From NCBI GenBank assembly GCA_947311845.1, contig CAMZMU010000107.1:35361320-35425319 (forward strand): a stretch of DNA of 64,000 nucleotides, written 5' to 3'. The stretch's first letter is position 1. Every line of letters starts with the position of its first letter. The notes beneath the pieces are model-generated. The model worked only from the letters and a program-made list of their open reading frames with translations. It ran no database searches and was not told the origin of the DNA. Shown here piece by piece: positions 46,900 through 58,799 of the stretch. Position numbers and translations under genes: made by a program. Source of the stretch: Poa pratensis (Eukaryota; Streptophyta; Magnoliopsida; Poales; Poaceae).

Positions 46900-49891
46900 A
46901 TGGCTCCCAAGAAGATTCGGCGAGCGGTGGCGAAGGTGAATAGGTCCGAGGCTGCAAGAAGAGCGGCGGCGGCCTCTCCGGCTGGCGTTCGGCCTTCTCC
47001 CAGAGTATCCCAAGCGCTGATGTACCCGAGCAAGTTCTCTGGCGAGTCGGCCATGGGCCGCATCCGTAGCATCTTATCTTCGCGCTTTCGCGAAGCAGAA
47101 GTGGCGGCGTACCCCGGAGGTGGAGAAGAGCGAGCTGACAGGGTAATCACCTTCCATGTCTTTTCGACAATGGGTCTTCTCCCGCCTTTTTCAGAGTTTT
47201 TCTTGGCCATCTTGGAAGCATATGGCCTGGTCGCGCTGCATCTGCATCCCAATGCGGTGCTGACCCTTGATGTCTTTGCTTATGCCTGCGAGGCGTTCAT
47301 TGGCGTTAGACCGTCAGTGGCCCTATTCTGCCACTTCTTCGTTCCACGCTTGGGCAGGTCCAGATGGATCGCCGGGGGTGTTACTTTCCGTCTCCTGGAT
47401 GATGTTGCTCATCAGTACCCGGAGATGCTCGTGGCAGCCTCCCCCGGAGAATGGCGGAGGGGTTGGTATCTCGTTCAGGCTGACGGAGCCAATATCCACC
47501 TGGCGATTCCGAGTTCTCCGGCTCAGCATCTGGCGCACTCCAAGGAGAGAAGCCTCCGGAATGGAGCTCTGGCCCCAGCTATTGGCAGGCTGACTTTTCT
47601 TCGAGAAAGGGGAGTGACCTGCTCCATGATCGCGGCGGACTTCCTCCGCCGAGGGATCGCTCCTCTGCAGTTCAGGGGTCAAGCGATTTCGGAGATCAAC
47701 CAGGTAGGGAGCAGCGCATCGGTATCAAAGTTCCATCTTCCGGAGAATAGCTGGAAGAAGATAGTGGGGTCGCTGCTGCCCTGGGGGCCGACTGTTCTTC
47801 CTGAAGGCATTCTGCCCTTGTTTGAGGATCCTCTTGCTGACGAGATCGTGCTCTCCATGCCTTCGTGCAATGAGTATGGACTAGAGGGCACCACTGAGAT
47901 AGAGCCCCCACCGCGGCCCAGGAACCAGGGGCCGATCGGTGCAGGCCTGAGGGCGTCTGACTTGATGCGCGGGGATGTTTCCGCAGAGGACCCCGACACC
48001 TCTGAAGACGAGGCTACGCTCGCGGAAGCTTCCGCGAGGAGCATAGGCTCGCGCAGTCCTTCTGTCGAGGCAAGGCCCCCTGCTGACGCGAGCATATCAG
48101 AGCAGACATCTTCTTCGGGCTCTTCATCGGCAAGAAACTCTGTTCCGCAGTCGTTGAGCATCCCTCTTCCTGAGGCCAGTGAGGAATTCCGCGAACGGAG
48201 CGTGCAGATGCAGGGTGTCTTCGGAGATCTGCTGGAGAGGAAATGGGGCTTCTCTAGATCCAAAAGGAAAAGCAGGTAAGCCTTCTTATCGCGAACCTTG
48301 CTCCTGGGCTCCAAATTCGCCTGAGACTTTGTTTTGATCTTCATTCTTTGCCGCGTGCAGGAGTCAATCGCCTGAATGCTCCAGTAAGTGCACCCGTGCA
48401 GACGGCGGTGCCAATGCTGACACCGAGATGGAGGTCGGCAACGCCTCTGAGCCCCCGGCTCGTGCTCCCTCACCAGGCGGTGACCCGGAAGCGGCTGAAG
48501 GTGTCGGGGAAACTGCTCCAATCCCCGGGCTTGGTGCGACCCAGGTGGGCTCATCGGCTGTTTCCATGGCGGCCCCTGCGGCGGAGGAAACGAACTCTGG
48601 AGTCCCCGGGGAAAGGCACGACGTGGATCCCCGGGAGCCTTCTGGCCACCCTTGCGCTGGGACCGAGGCTCCTTCCCAGGGTGAGGGCCCGGAAAGAGAG
48701 CCAAACTTGAGCGGCCGCGGGAGCGCCAAGGCAGTCCCAGGTATCTCCAGGGAATTCTCCAGCGTCGGGGAGTTCCTGGCGTTCGCCGGAGTTCAGTTAC
48801 GTCAGCTGATGGCCCAAGCGTCCCGTGACGAGGACAACCTGAGGTCATGGGAGCAGAGGCTGGCCGCCGACGCAGAAGCCCTGGATGCCAGGGAGGCGAA
48901 GCAAGCTATGGACGACGAGATGCTTAATGCCAGGGAGCAACGAGTTTCCGAGCGCGAGAAAGAGCTGGAAGCCCAGTGGTCTGCACTGGAGAAAGCTGAA
49001 GCCAAATGCTGGGAGGACAAAGAGCTGGTTCGTCTGGAAGCAAACCAAAGCGAGGTTCGTCTGGAGCAGGGCATCGCGAGCGTGGACAACTGGGCCCAGA
49101 GGGAGGTCAGGAACAAGTGTGTCCAGATTTCCTTGCTAAGAGATCAGGTCGCCAAACTGAAGAGGGATCTTGCGGAAGAGAAACTGAACCGGGGGCAAAC
49201 CCACTCCGATTTTGCGAAGGCCCGGGATCATCGAGACAAGCAAGAAGCTAGTGCTGACGGTCTGGCGCGCGAAGTGTCCAGGCTGAAGGAGATCTTGGCC
49301 GACCGTGAAGGGCAGATTGAGCGCAACAAAGTTCTCCGGGTTAAGTAGAAAGGAGAGCTTGAAGCGAAGGATGCCGAGCTTGCGGCAGCGAAAGAAGTGG
49401 CCGAGATTTCCAAATCTTCTGCATAGGTCGCCTGGACTCGCAACGAGGAGCTGGCGGAGCAGCTGAAGGTGGCAAACGATGAGCGGGACAAGGCGGTGGC
49501 CTTAAGGCGTGACCTTCTGAATGCGCTCCCTGCCATGAGCGCATCTGCGACGAAGATAGTCCAAAAACTGTGGGAAATGGGGATGACTCGCCTTCCCGTG
49601 GTTTCGAGCAGCCACTCCAGCGCTCTCAGGTGCTACCCGGGATTCTTGAAGCATGTTGCTGAGCTTCTTGGTGAGATCCGAGTGCTCGTGAGCCAGGCCA
49701 CTTATCTGGCAGGAGAAAAAGCCGCGAGGCAGGCGGTGACTCAGCTCGTGGCGGCCCTTCAGCAACATTCCCCGCACATCTCCTTGCTCGAAGAGATGGA
49801 CAACGCTACCCCGGAAGCGGCGTCTCTTCCGGGGGTCATCGACAAGGTGGAGGAGATCATGAAGCGCTTCTCCCGCGAGGATGATCCATGA
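46900..49891 (+). pseudogene. Antisense ORF of the retrotransposon: 'putative gypsy-type transposon' protein, two premature stops
   Basis: It runs opposite to the element, just inside its 3' LTR. Exon 1 is 46900-48275 (start MAPKKIRRAVAKVN), with a GT-AG intron at 48276-48360, then exon 2 48361-49891 in the same frame. The full length would be 968 residues. Residues about 90-220 contain FHVFSTMGLLPPFSEFFLAI and FAYACEAFIGVRPSVALFCH, the pattern of the plant domain annotated as putative gypsy-type transposon. An acidic/serine-rich linker and a long charged coiled coil follow (DEEMLNAREQ-like heptads). In-frame TAG codons at 49346 and 49424 interrupt the coiled coil; no frameshift is seen. Such antisense ORFs between pol and the 3' LTR are known from several grass Gypsy families. 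The function of the product is unknown. Confidence 0.75.
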
Positions 49892-50439
49892 GCCGTCAGG
49901 TCTCCTGAAACACATGGAAAGCCAAGGACGTGTACCATGAACTGTGCTTTTGTATCGCTCATGGGCTTGTCGAAACTAAAAGCTTTTGACCGTAATTATC
50001 CTTTTCTAAAGTCATGTTGTTTTTAATACACCCGTGGAGATTTGACGCTATCGGGAAGAACCTCTTGGCCAGAGTGCTAACCAGCTGTGTGCCTCCAGAT
50101 GTTCTGGAGCGCGGACACAGGGTGCGACCCTCCAAAAGATCCATCGCACCTGACCGCACGGACCTCAGCCCACAACCCCACTTCCAGAGGGAAACGGACA
50201 GTGGTGGTTGCGAAGGCGCTGCCCCAGATTTGCGCCCGCATTCGTTTTAGCCAAGGCATAATGAAACAACATAATTTAGGCAAAGGCACTTAGCTTGATT
50301 CGCAGAATCCTTCGGCTATCTCGGTATTTAGTAGCGCCGCCGCCGCAGCGGGTCTTCTACGCCGTATCTTAGATGCAAATCTATTCTGTCTGCTTGAATT
50401 CGCAAGACCAGAGCCTTGAACCGAGATAGCCCACCGCGG

Positions 50440-52600
50440 GTCTGACCCGGAGTGCCCTCCTTGGGCACGTCTGGCTGGCCGGAGCCGGTCCGGAGACCCT
50501 TGTTATGTTCCCCTGGAACCCGGAGGCCACCGTTGAGGTGATCCGGTTGAGTGGCTGGCGTGATGGAAACGCCGGTCCGGAGACCTTCTTCTTGACTTTG
50601 TGACACTCGGAGGCCACCCGTAGGGTGATCCGGCTACTGACTGGCGTATTAGAGACGCCGGTACGGAGACCACTGATACGTCTCCAACGTATCCATAATT
50701 TCTGCTGTTCCATGCTTATATTATACCATTTGCTACATGTTTTATATACACTTCGTATCACTTTTATGCATTTTCTGGGACTAACCTATTAACAAGATGC
50801 CACAGTGCCAGTTCCCTGTTTTCTGCTGTTTTTTGTTTCAGAAAGTTACTTCTGGAAATATTCTCGGAATTGCACGAAACAAAAGGCCAGGTCCCTATTT
50901 TTCCAGCACGTACACGGAGTCCGAAGGAGAGACGAAGGAGAGCCACGAGGTGGCCAAACCACCAGGTGGCGCGGCAGTGGGCACAGCCGCGCCTGCCTGT
51001 GGTTTGGGCCCCTCGGGGGTCCGCCGACATCGCCCCTTCGCCTATTTATTCCCCGAGACGTGAAAACCCTAAAGCACCGAGCCTTTCATCTAGAACATAT
51101 TCGCTGCCGCCGCTGTCGTCAACCCTAACTCGGGGGGTTTCTGAAGTTCTTCCCGGCACCCTGCCGGAGAGGGGAATCATCACCGGAGGGCTCTACATCG
51201 CCATGCCCGCCTCCGGAGTGATGCGTGAGTAGTTCATCCTTGGACTATGGGTCCATAGCAGTAGCTAGATGGTTGTCTTCTCCACTTGTGCCATCATGTT
51301 TAGATCTTGTGAGCTGCCTATCATGATCAAGATCATCTTATTGTAATGCTACATGTTGTGTTTGCTGGGATCTGACTTATATTGATACCTATGTGGAGCT
51401 GAATATTATATTATCATGTCTATGTCATTTGTGATCTTGCATGCTCTCCGTTACTTGTTGAAACCTTGGCCAAGTGAATACTTGTAACTCCAAGAGGGGG
51501 TATTTATGCATGATAGTTGGGTTCAACCTCTATTTAACCTGGGATAGTGACAGCAAGTTCTAAGGTTGTAGATGTGTTGTTGCCACTAGGGGTAAAACAG
51601 CAATGCTTTATTCAAGGATGAATGTATTGTTTACATTACGCACATTACTTAATGCAATTGTCTGTTGCTTGCAACTTAATACTGGAAGGGGTACGGATGT
51701 TAACCGGAAAGTGGACTATTTAGGCATAGATGCATGCTGGATAGCGGTCTATGTACTTTGTCGTAATGCCCAAATGAATCTCATAGTAGACACCACAACT
51801 CACACATGCATGTTATATGCACTTATCAATTGTCAATTGCCCAGCTGTAATTTGTTTACCCAGCATGTTAGTTATCTTATTGGAGAGACACCACTAGTGA
51901 ACTGTGGACCCCGGTCCATTCTTTTACATCTGAAATACAATCTACTGCAATCATTGTTCTCTACTGTTTTATGCAAACAAACATCATCTTCCATACGATA
52001 CGTTTAACCCTTTGTTTTCAGCAAGCCGGTGAGATTGACAACCTCACTGTTAAGTTGGGGCAAAGTAATTTGATTGTGTTGTGCAGGTTCCACGTTGGCA
52101 CCGGAATCCCTGGTGTTGCGCCGCACTACACTCCTTCGCCAACACCTTCGAAGCAACCTCGTTTTCCTACTGGTTCGATTAAACCTTGGTTTCATACTGA
52201 GGGAAAACTTGCTGCTACACTCATCATACCTTCCTCTTGGGGTTCCCAACTGACGTGTGACGTACAAGCATTGTTTCTGGCACTGTTGCCGGGGAGATAT
52301 TCCCTCGTCAACCTAGAGCCACCAACCACTGACTTTTCCTTTCCCAATGCTAGGAGGTCACCAACGAGGTGACCCGGCTACTGAATGGCGTACTAGAGAT
52401 GCCGGTCCGGAGACCATTAGATTGCTTTATCAACAAAAAATATATCCACGAGAATGTCCATAGGCTTTGCTGGCTTACTGAAGACGCCGGTTCGGGGGCC
52501 CCATTATATTTCCAGATTGGAGACAGAAAAACCCTTTTGCTATTTCGTCTTTCTATTGATGCGGTGAAGGTGCCGGTCCAGAAACTCCAATATTACTTGA
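50440..52600. repeat. Degenerate minisatellite in the retrotransposon interior, split by a solo LTR
   Basis: Units of about 90 bases with GGAGGCCACC, GGTGATCCGGTT, TGGCTGGCGT and GACGCCGGTCCGGAGACC occur at about 50455-50500, 50515-50590, 50605-50673, 52350-52415, 52460-52505 and 52555-52595. The solo LTR sits inside the third or fourth unit. Bases 49892-50440 and 52600-52800 hold no other recognised feature. Confidence 0.6.
50674..52324 (+). mobile_element. Nested solo LTR (Gypsy-type), 1.65 kb
   Basis: It starts TGATACGTCTCCAACGTATC and ends ...AGAGCCACCA, flanked by the 5-bp target duplication ACCAC (50669-50673 and 52325-52329). A TATTTATT-type promoter box and an AACCCTAA segment lie near 51040-51070, as in LTRs. 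No internal domain and no second LTR are present, so it is a solo LTR left by recombination. Frames within it (for example near 51600-52370) are not coding. Confidence 0.8.
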
Positions 52601-52799
52601 CATATATTCCTCAGAAGTCGTCCATCTAGAAATCCAATACTTTTGGGGAGGAGCACTTGGTCCCGCGTGAATGGTCACCACATGACCCGGGAGTTCCCAT
52701 TGTCCATCGGGTGAGTCTCCCGGGGCAAAAGTCTAATCCCAAATAGATGTTGTATTCTGCGTGGGTTGCAGGGGCACTATTGAGTGGACTTCAGGCGGA

Positions 52800-53562
52800 T
52801 CATCTGTCTGTGTAGAAATGCTGGAGAACGTCTGGAAAGATCTTCCCCTTTGAGGCACCCCCTTTTGAGGCTCCCGGGTGCCAAGGCCAACTTTCTTCGA
52901 CGGGTTAAGAGGGGCAATCCCGGCTGATATGCCCAGGCTGTCCGCAAGTGTAGCAATCCCCCTTCTTCTGCCTCAATTGGATGCGGTTGTTGAACTGTCG
53001 GCAATCCTCCAGACTATGCCTGTCAGACCTATGGTACACGCACCAGACCCCCGTCTTCCCATCTTTTCCTGGGGGGACGCTGATTTCCTGTGGTGTGTAG
53101 GCATCAAGATCTTCTGACGGGAGTTCCTCTTCCTTACCCTAGTCGAGGTTATTCACCTCTGGAAGCGGCTCTGGGGTCTGCACGTCCGAACGAGGTCCTT
53201 CCTCGCACCCATGCGTCCATGGGGGAGGATTGATCTCGGCGTCCGGGGTACTTTCCTCGGGTCTTCCCTTGCTGACCAAAGGGATGACATACGCAGCTGG
53301 TGGGACGAACTGGATCCCGTAAGTTCGGCCTTCCGTTGGTGGGGGCGGAGATTCTTCAAGAATGAAACCAAGACTAGGATACCGCAGGAACATGGCGGCG
53401 TTCCCTTTCCTCTTCCGTGTCATGCTCACTAACAGGCGAGGAACTTGACGTAGTCCTTGTACCCGATGAAGATCTTGAAGCAGACGGCACTTCCGATGAT
53501 GAAGAGCTCGACGCAAATCTTGAAGAAGAGGAAGATCTCGTCGTGGCGTACGATGCTGACAA
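52800..53562 (-). pseudogene. Gag remnant with CCHC zinc knuckle
   Basis: Next to the 5' LTR the minus strand encodes a serine-rich start (MSASYATTRSSSSSRF), then TYGIQFVPPAAYVIPLVSKG and WCVYHRSDRHSLEDCRQFNN. It ends in a perfect zinc knuckle CYTCGQPGHISRDC at 52914-52955 (C-x2-C-x4-H-x4-C). Stops and frame changes separate the parts. The capsid region expected between them is too short, so an internal deletion is likely. It once packaged element RNA; no working product now. Confidence 0.7.
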
Positions 53563-53576
53563 ATCCAGCGCTTGCG

Positions 53577-53597
53577 CCCCCTACCTGGCGCGCCAGA
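53577..53597 (-). other. Primer-binding site of the LTR retrotransposon
   Basis: TGGCGCGCCAGGTAGGGG lies two bases after the 5' LTR end on the minus strand, the normal place for a tRNA primer site. It fixes the orientation of the element. Confidence 0.65.
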
Positions 53598-53706
53598 TGT
53601 CGTGTCTCGAAGGACGGACACCGGGGATGACGGGCACCCCCTTTGTAGATTCGGTAGGGGCGCGAAGGAGGCTGGAAACGTCTCTCACGGAGGGGTCTCC
53701 GACGAG

Positions 53707-53748
<42 letters not shown>

Positions 53749-55461
53749 CGACGTGTATGGAAAGCAAGCAAAGGACACAGCGATCTACCCAGGTTTAGGC
53801 CGCCCGAAGGCTAACAGCCCTACTCCTGCATGTCTGGATAGATGGTGGCAACATGGTGTGGCTACAAGGGTGGCTCCGGTGAGGTACTCGGCAAGGGTTT
53901 TGGCTAGAGGAAGAAGAAGGACAGATCCTGGCCCGGAGGAGATCACCTTCCCTTTCTTCCCTGCCCTAGCCTAGCTCTGTGATGATCTTGCTCTGCTGGC
54001 TTCCGTAGGTGTCTTCTACCTTGGATTCGTCCTCCTCCTCGCCATGCCTTGGCCCTCCTTTTATAGACAAGGGGATACCACAGAGGTCATGCGAGGAGCG
54101 TGAGGGGGTCTTGGCGGGAAGAATCCCCTCTCTGTGGTGGAGAAGGAGATGTGGCCTCTCCTCCTCCAAGTATCCTTCGCCGGTTTGGTGAGATCCTCGC
54201 CCTTTGGGGGAAAGCGACGTGGGTGAAGGCTGGCACACCGCAGGTGGTGTCCCCTGCCCGCGCCTTGCTTCCCAAGTCTTCTGGGTCCTTCTACCATCTT
54301 CTGGAGGGTGGTGGAAACCCTAGCTTCGGCTTGTACGGCCAGGTACCCGAGAGGGAGTCCGACGCTGCCGGGGTCTCGGGCTCTCGGGGTCCTCTTCTGC
54401 TTCCGGGGTGGAGGGACCCGGGGGTCCTTCGGACCCGGCAGTCTTGGCTGGCGAGCTGGGTACCCGCCAGGTCTTGCGTCGCGTCTTGGCCTTGTCCATC
54501 TTCGCGTTGGGGCCACAGGTGGTGGACCCACTTTGGCAGCACTAGGGGAACCCCGTGTTCCACTGCTGCAACAGGTTGTAGTACTAAGAACCAGAGTCTA
54601 GAGCATAAAAAAGTAATGAAAATTATATCGATATCAATCAGACAATCTGACGATTTCGTATCCCACGTGCTAGAGCTTCATCGATGTAGGGAGACTCTGG
54701 ATATGTTTTTGCAATTTAAACTAAGGGTGATCTTGTCCTTTATCTCATATTGTAAGATGTTCGGAAAAGACCTGCTACACAGCTTAGTTTGACCGACCCG
54801 TATACGTGACGAAAAAAAGAGAATACTCAAGGGGACGGGTAGAGGGGTTGGATGTCGACACCTTTCTTCCTATTCTCTTGAATACAGGATTTTCTATCCT
54901 AGCGGGAAAAGAAGGGAAACGGATACTCAAATTAAAGTGAGTAAACAGAATTACATACTCAATCTCCTAGCAAAACATTCGTGACAGAAGTGGTAACTCT
55001 TACTCCCTCCGTTCTAAATTAGTTGTCTTCATTTGTACAAAAGTGGATGTATCTATACTTGTAACATGTCTAGATACATCCACTTTTGTACAAATGAAAG
55101 ACAACTAATTTGGAACGGAGGGAGTACTACGGAACGCAGCTCATACTTCAAACAAAACTTGGGTATCCGTTCCCTTTTCACTAGACAAAATGCAAGCACA
55201 CGTGGATGGGCCAGCCATGTCTTAACCTCGAGTTATATAACTAGTCTCTGAATAAACATACCTGATACATGTCCTCAGACTTCCATATTCACATATCAAG
55301 GAAGCACTAAATTTAACCTACTACTACTAATAATATAATATAATATAATATTGTGCTAAAACCAGATCCACGATTACCATGAATACAGATATATCGAAAA
55401 AGAATTTCCCAAGAACACAGACGGATACAGTGAACCAAGAATTCAGTGGCCTGTAGTTCAG
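53598..55461 (-). repeat. 5' LTR (right copy) with attached segment
   Basis: Bases 53598-54573 correspond to 44694-45650, and 54574-55461 correspond to 45651-46406 plus a Stowaway insertion. A (CT)n run near 53708-53746 is longer than in the 3' LTR. The outer 38-base LTR start seen at 46407-46444 is missing here; homology stops at GTAGTTCAG (55461). Confidence 0.75.
55003..55124. mobile_element. Stowaway MITE, 122 bp, with empty site in the other LTR
   Basis: Terminal repeats CTCCCTCCGTTC and GAACGGAGGGAG are flanked by TA (55001-55002 and 55125-55126). The 3' LTR at about 46077 has the same sequence without the element (CTCTTACTAAGGAACG), a direct empty site. It folds into an almost perfect hairpin. 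Confidence 0.93.
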
Positions 55462-56094
55462 TGTTCTCGATCACTTGCATTCATAGGGGTAGCTGCTTTC
55501 CTGCTTGAATGGATCCCAATTAATGGCAAGTGGAAAGATCATGCACTGTGCAGCGTATCGTGTATATACTATATAGACGATCGACCACATGGAGGATTAC
55601 TGTACACTGGCCCTACGCAACCCACACCGGGCGTAGACATCTCTGAATTGAGGGCTGAATCAGCGCTCAATTGAGCAGGAGCACTGAACATGGTCGAACA
55701 AAACAAGACGTCCCTGTAAGACGCACACTTGCATGCATCTCTAGCGGTATGCACCAGCTACCAAATCTGGCGAACGTAACTTACCACTGCTCACTGTCAG
55801 AAAAGCAACGCAACGCTCGACAATGGATCGTGCCTTCCTTGGCGGTTCCTGAAGTAATTTTCTCAAATGAAATGCATTGATTGGCTAGAGAAGATGGGCA
55901 ATCAATCCATCATGCAGAGCTCTCAACCCGCATGTGCCGCAGCACAACTGCGATTTATATACAGGAGTAATAATTCGAGCGCTCATCCGACGACGAAAAC
56001 AAGCAAAATCAGCACGATTTCTGCCGAGTTACCAACCAAACGAACCAGTAGGACGAAGCAGAGCGTTTGATTTCCAACAACAGTGAGCGAGCGC
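55462..56094. other. Intergenic between the retrotransposon and FLU
   Basis: No gene or repeat recognised. The last part (about 55990-56094) is probably the 3' UTR of the minus-strand FLU gene. Confidence 0.5.
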
Positions 56095-58623
56095 TTAATC
56101 GCGGGGCTGCAGTCTTGATATGTACTTGTCGTACAACCTCGCAGCTCCCTCCAGATCACCGAGATCCGCGTAGCAGTCGGCTATGGCGCCGTAAGCCTCG
56201 GTGCAGCCAGAATCCTCGCCAGTTTCCTTGGACAGCTCCAGAACCTTGTAGTACCAGCTCATCGCTTCTCTGTATTGTCCCAACCTTTGGAGTGATGCAC
56301 CTGAGAAAAATAAACATGTCAAAGCGAAACATGGCATCACTCCGTGATTCTTTTTCCCAACAATTAAGCTTAACCTCAGCTGTTTTCAAATGAAGCACAT
56401 AGCATAAATCTGAACAAACACACCTCAAAAGGTACATAAAGGTGTTCAAAGGAGACCAATAAATGGCACAGTTCAAACGGTATCAATTTACTCTCGTATA
56501 AAACTGTAAAAGACACCAACTCTAGCCTATAGATGCAAGTCCTGCTACGGTTTAAGTAACAGCAATCATGTTACGGTCTAACAATTGCTTACAGTAATTC
56601 CTGGTATATGCATAATTGACAAGTTATACATCCATGGAGATAAAAATCCTCTCGTGTACAGCTAAATGCAGAATCCACCATCTATTGGAATAAACAGGAC
56701 AATGTTTACTTCCAGATCATTACTTGACAATTTCTCATTCTCCCAGTATGTAGCGAAATAAAACTGTGTGCACAGCTACACAATATAATCAACTAGGGAA
56801 CAGTAATAGACTTGATTAGGGGAGTAACTTAAACACAATGATGTGGAAAATGCAGCCTAGATGAAACAACATTAAACATTACACTTATTTCTTGGTCGCT
56901 TCAAAAAATACTTATTTTATGGGACATTCTGCTATTCTACAATTGGGCTAACGGTGGTATATGAGATACAAAAACAGATTTATGTTCCAAATCCTTATAG
57001 AGGATTGGCCACCAATCACTTAGTGATTGTGCGGCTCAGCAAAATTATACTAAGAATGATAGAGGATCAATATCGATTCATGTACTTTTCTTCATCAGTG
57101 AAAACAAACTATGATGCATGATGGTCACTATCAAGAAGAAATTAACCTAATCCGCGTGCAGCTTTCTTCTCCTCAAAGCGATCCCCTATGCTTTCTGCAA
57201 GCTCCAGAGCTGTCCTGAACTCCGTTACTGCCTTATCAAGGTCCTGATTTCTCATGTAGTTCTTCCCATTTTTCAAATTTACCACCAACTGCTGCTTCCT
57301 GGGATCAACAATAACCTCAGTTTCTGTTGCTCTCCCTACTGGAGCATAAGTAAGGCCAGGAGCAAACGATTCAATCTGTGCCTGTCTTCTAAGCGCGGTA
57401 TTAATTGACGAAGTTGATTATTCAATCGCTTCAATTCCTCTTTTCTTTGCCGTGCTAATAAGCCTATAAGAAAGAACGCAGAGACAAACAAGATTAGCAG
57501 TGAGAAACGTTTCTCTTCATCAACTACACACATAGACATAATCATGCATGTGAGCATGGTTTTAGTGTCTTACCACCCACAGCAGCTCCTATTAGAGCTA
57601 CAGCAATAAAAATCGGCATATCGCAAACGAATTAGTTGGTTGACAGGTCTCTGCTGATGCCTCAAGAGGCATGATGAGCATCGACATGGTTGAAAGAACA
57701 GCAGTTCTCAGCAGGTTAGCATGCGCCATTTTCTGCAGGCACAGATTCTACAAACATGTAAAAAACACAGTCAATAGCAGCCCATAAGCAAAGAGTGTGC
57801 ATTCTGAACAAGATTATGATTCACTCTTAACATGCCCCATCTAAGTTTTGTGTCAAAATATGATGCTTTTGTTCACTACTTCACTGAGCTCCTATGTATG
57901 TACATGGTACAAGACATCAGTCCCTCACTGTGGAGAAGCTCTGTTTTCTTTCGATGAAAGCCCTATGCGCTAATCGTGCTTTTTTTACAAACCGGTACAT
58001 ATTCAGAGGGCCAAAGGATCGATAGTTAATCAGCAAAAACATAATTACCAATGCTGGACTAGGAGTCTCTATCCATGCCACAGTCCACAGCAATATGGTC
58101 ATATTCACAGCCCACAGGCATGTCATTTCACCACGCTAAAGTATGTTCTATTTGGGTGTACGGGCATCAGTTCAATCTGCAGTCTAGGCCATGACAGGAC
58201 AGTGTACAGTTTGGATCCATACATCAATTCGGTTCCCTTAAGCAGAAATCTACTGTAAATCCTAAAGGATCTTACCTGGAAATCAGGAAGAATTCGACCG
58301 AGCGAGCGCATCAGCCGCGACGCCTCCCCATTCCCGGCATCCAGGTGCGCGAAATCGCCACCGCCGCCGCCTGCCCGGGGAAGAGGCGCGGAACATACCC
58401 GCAGCGGAACCGCCGCCGCGTCTACTCCCACACGAATCGGTCGACAAGAAACTATCAGAAATGGCATGTACACAAGAATCGGGAGCGTGAAGAGTACAAG
58501 AGGCTCACCGTAGAAACGGCTGACGCGGCGAGGTAGGAGAAGAGAGGGGCCGAGAGGGCGCGGTGAAGGTTGGCCTGAGAGGCGTTTGGCTGCCGCGCAC
58601 CGGCAGGAGGCTGCTGCCTGCAT
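56095..58623 (-). pseudogene. FLU: FLU (FLUORESCENT IN BLUE LIGHT), chloroplast TPR regulator; five exons, two 1-base deletions
   Basis: Exons: 58509-58623, 58276-58421, 57574-57747, 57147-57463 and 56095-56300, all with GT-AG introns. The product would be about 319 aa. It starts MQAAASCRCAAAKRLSG, a serine/arginine-rich transit peptide. Exon 3 encodes a membrane segment (MPIFIAVALIGAAVGG) and exon 4 the coiled coil LLARQRKEELKRLNNQLRQ. The C-terminus has TPR repeats (GASLQRLGQYREAMSWYYKV, TEAYGAIADCYADLGDLEGA). FLU sits on plastid membranes and holds down glutamyl-tRNA reductase, limiting protochlorophyllide in the dark; barley tigrina-d mutants lack it. Exon 3 lacks one base near 57620 and exon 4 one near 57405: their lengths (174, 317) are each one short of what the flanking splice phases need. 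Both lie in short A/T runs, so they are either real mutations or consensus errors. If errors, the gene is whole. Confidence 0.85.
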
Positions 58624-58799
58624 GGCCGCCACCGGCGTCTCGCCGGGCGGGTGGGGATGGGAGTGTGCGACGGACGGACGCGGCCGTGGAGGCGGAAGAG
58701 TGGCGATGGTGGCGTCACGTGCACGCGCCTGCCGGACTGGAACGGGTATGTATGGGCCTGTGGGCCGTGGCACATTGTTTCACTGGACGGCTCGGCCCA

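Larger units (their letters stand above)
44694..55461 (-). mobile_element. Degenerate Gypsy-type LTR retrotransposon, minus strand
   Basis: The two ends (44694-46444 and 53598-55461) are long direct repeats. On the minus strand the repeat ends ...CGAGACACGACA, and only the right copy is followed by TCTGGCGCGCCAGGTAGGGG, a primer-binding site. The right copy is therefore the 5' LTR and the element reads right to left. A TATA box (CTATAAAAGG) lies in each LTR (near 54057 in the 5' one). The interior keeps a gag zinc knuckle and an antisense ORF but no protease, RT, RNase H or integrase that I can find. The flanks (TTGTA on the left, GTGTT on the right) do not match, so no target duplication is left. 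It is non-autonomous and old. Confidence 0.8.

Noticed and set aside
47679..48848. 389-codon minus-strand frame
   Set aside because: Shadow of the antisense ORF; the + strand frame has the recognisable domain, correct intron and coiled coil.
51603..52372. Two frames of about 134 codons
   Set aside because: Inside the solo LTR, which is non-coding.
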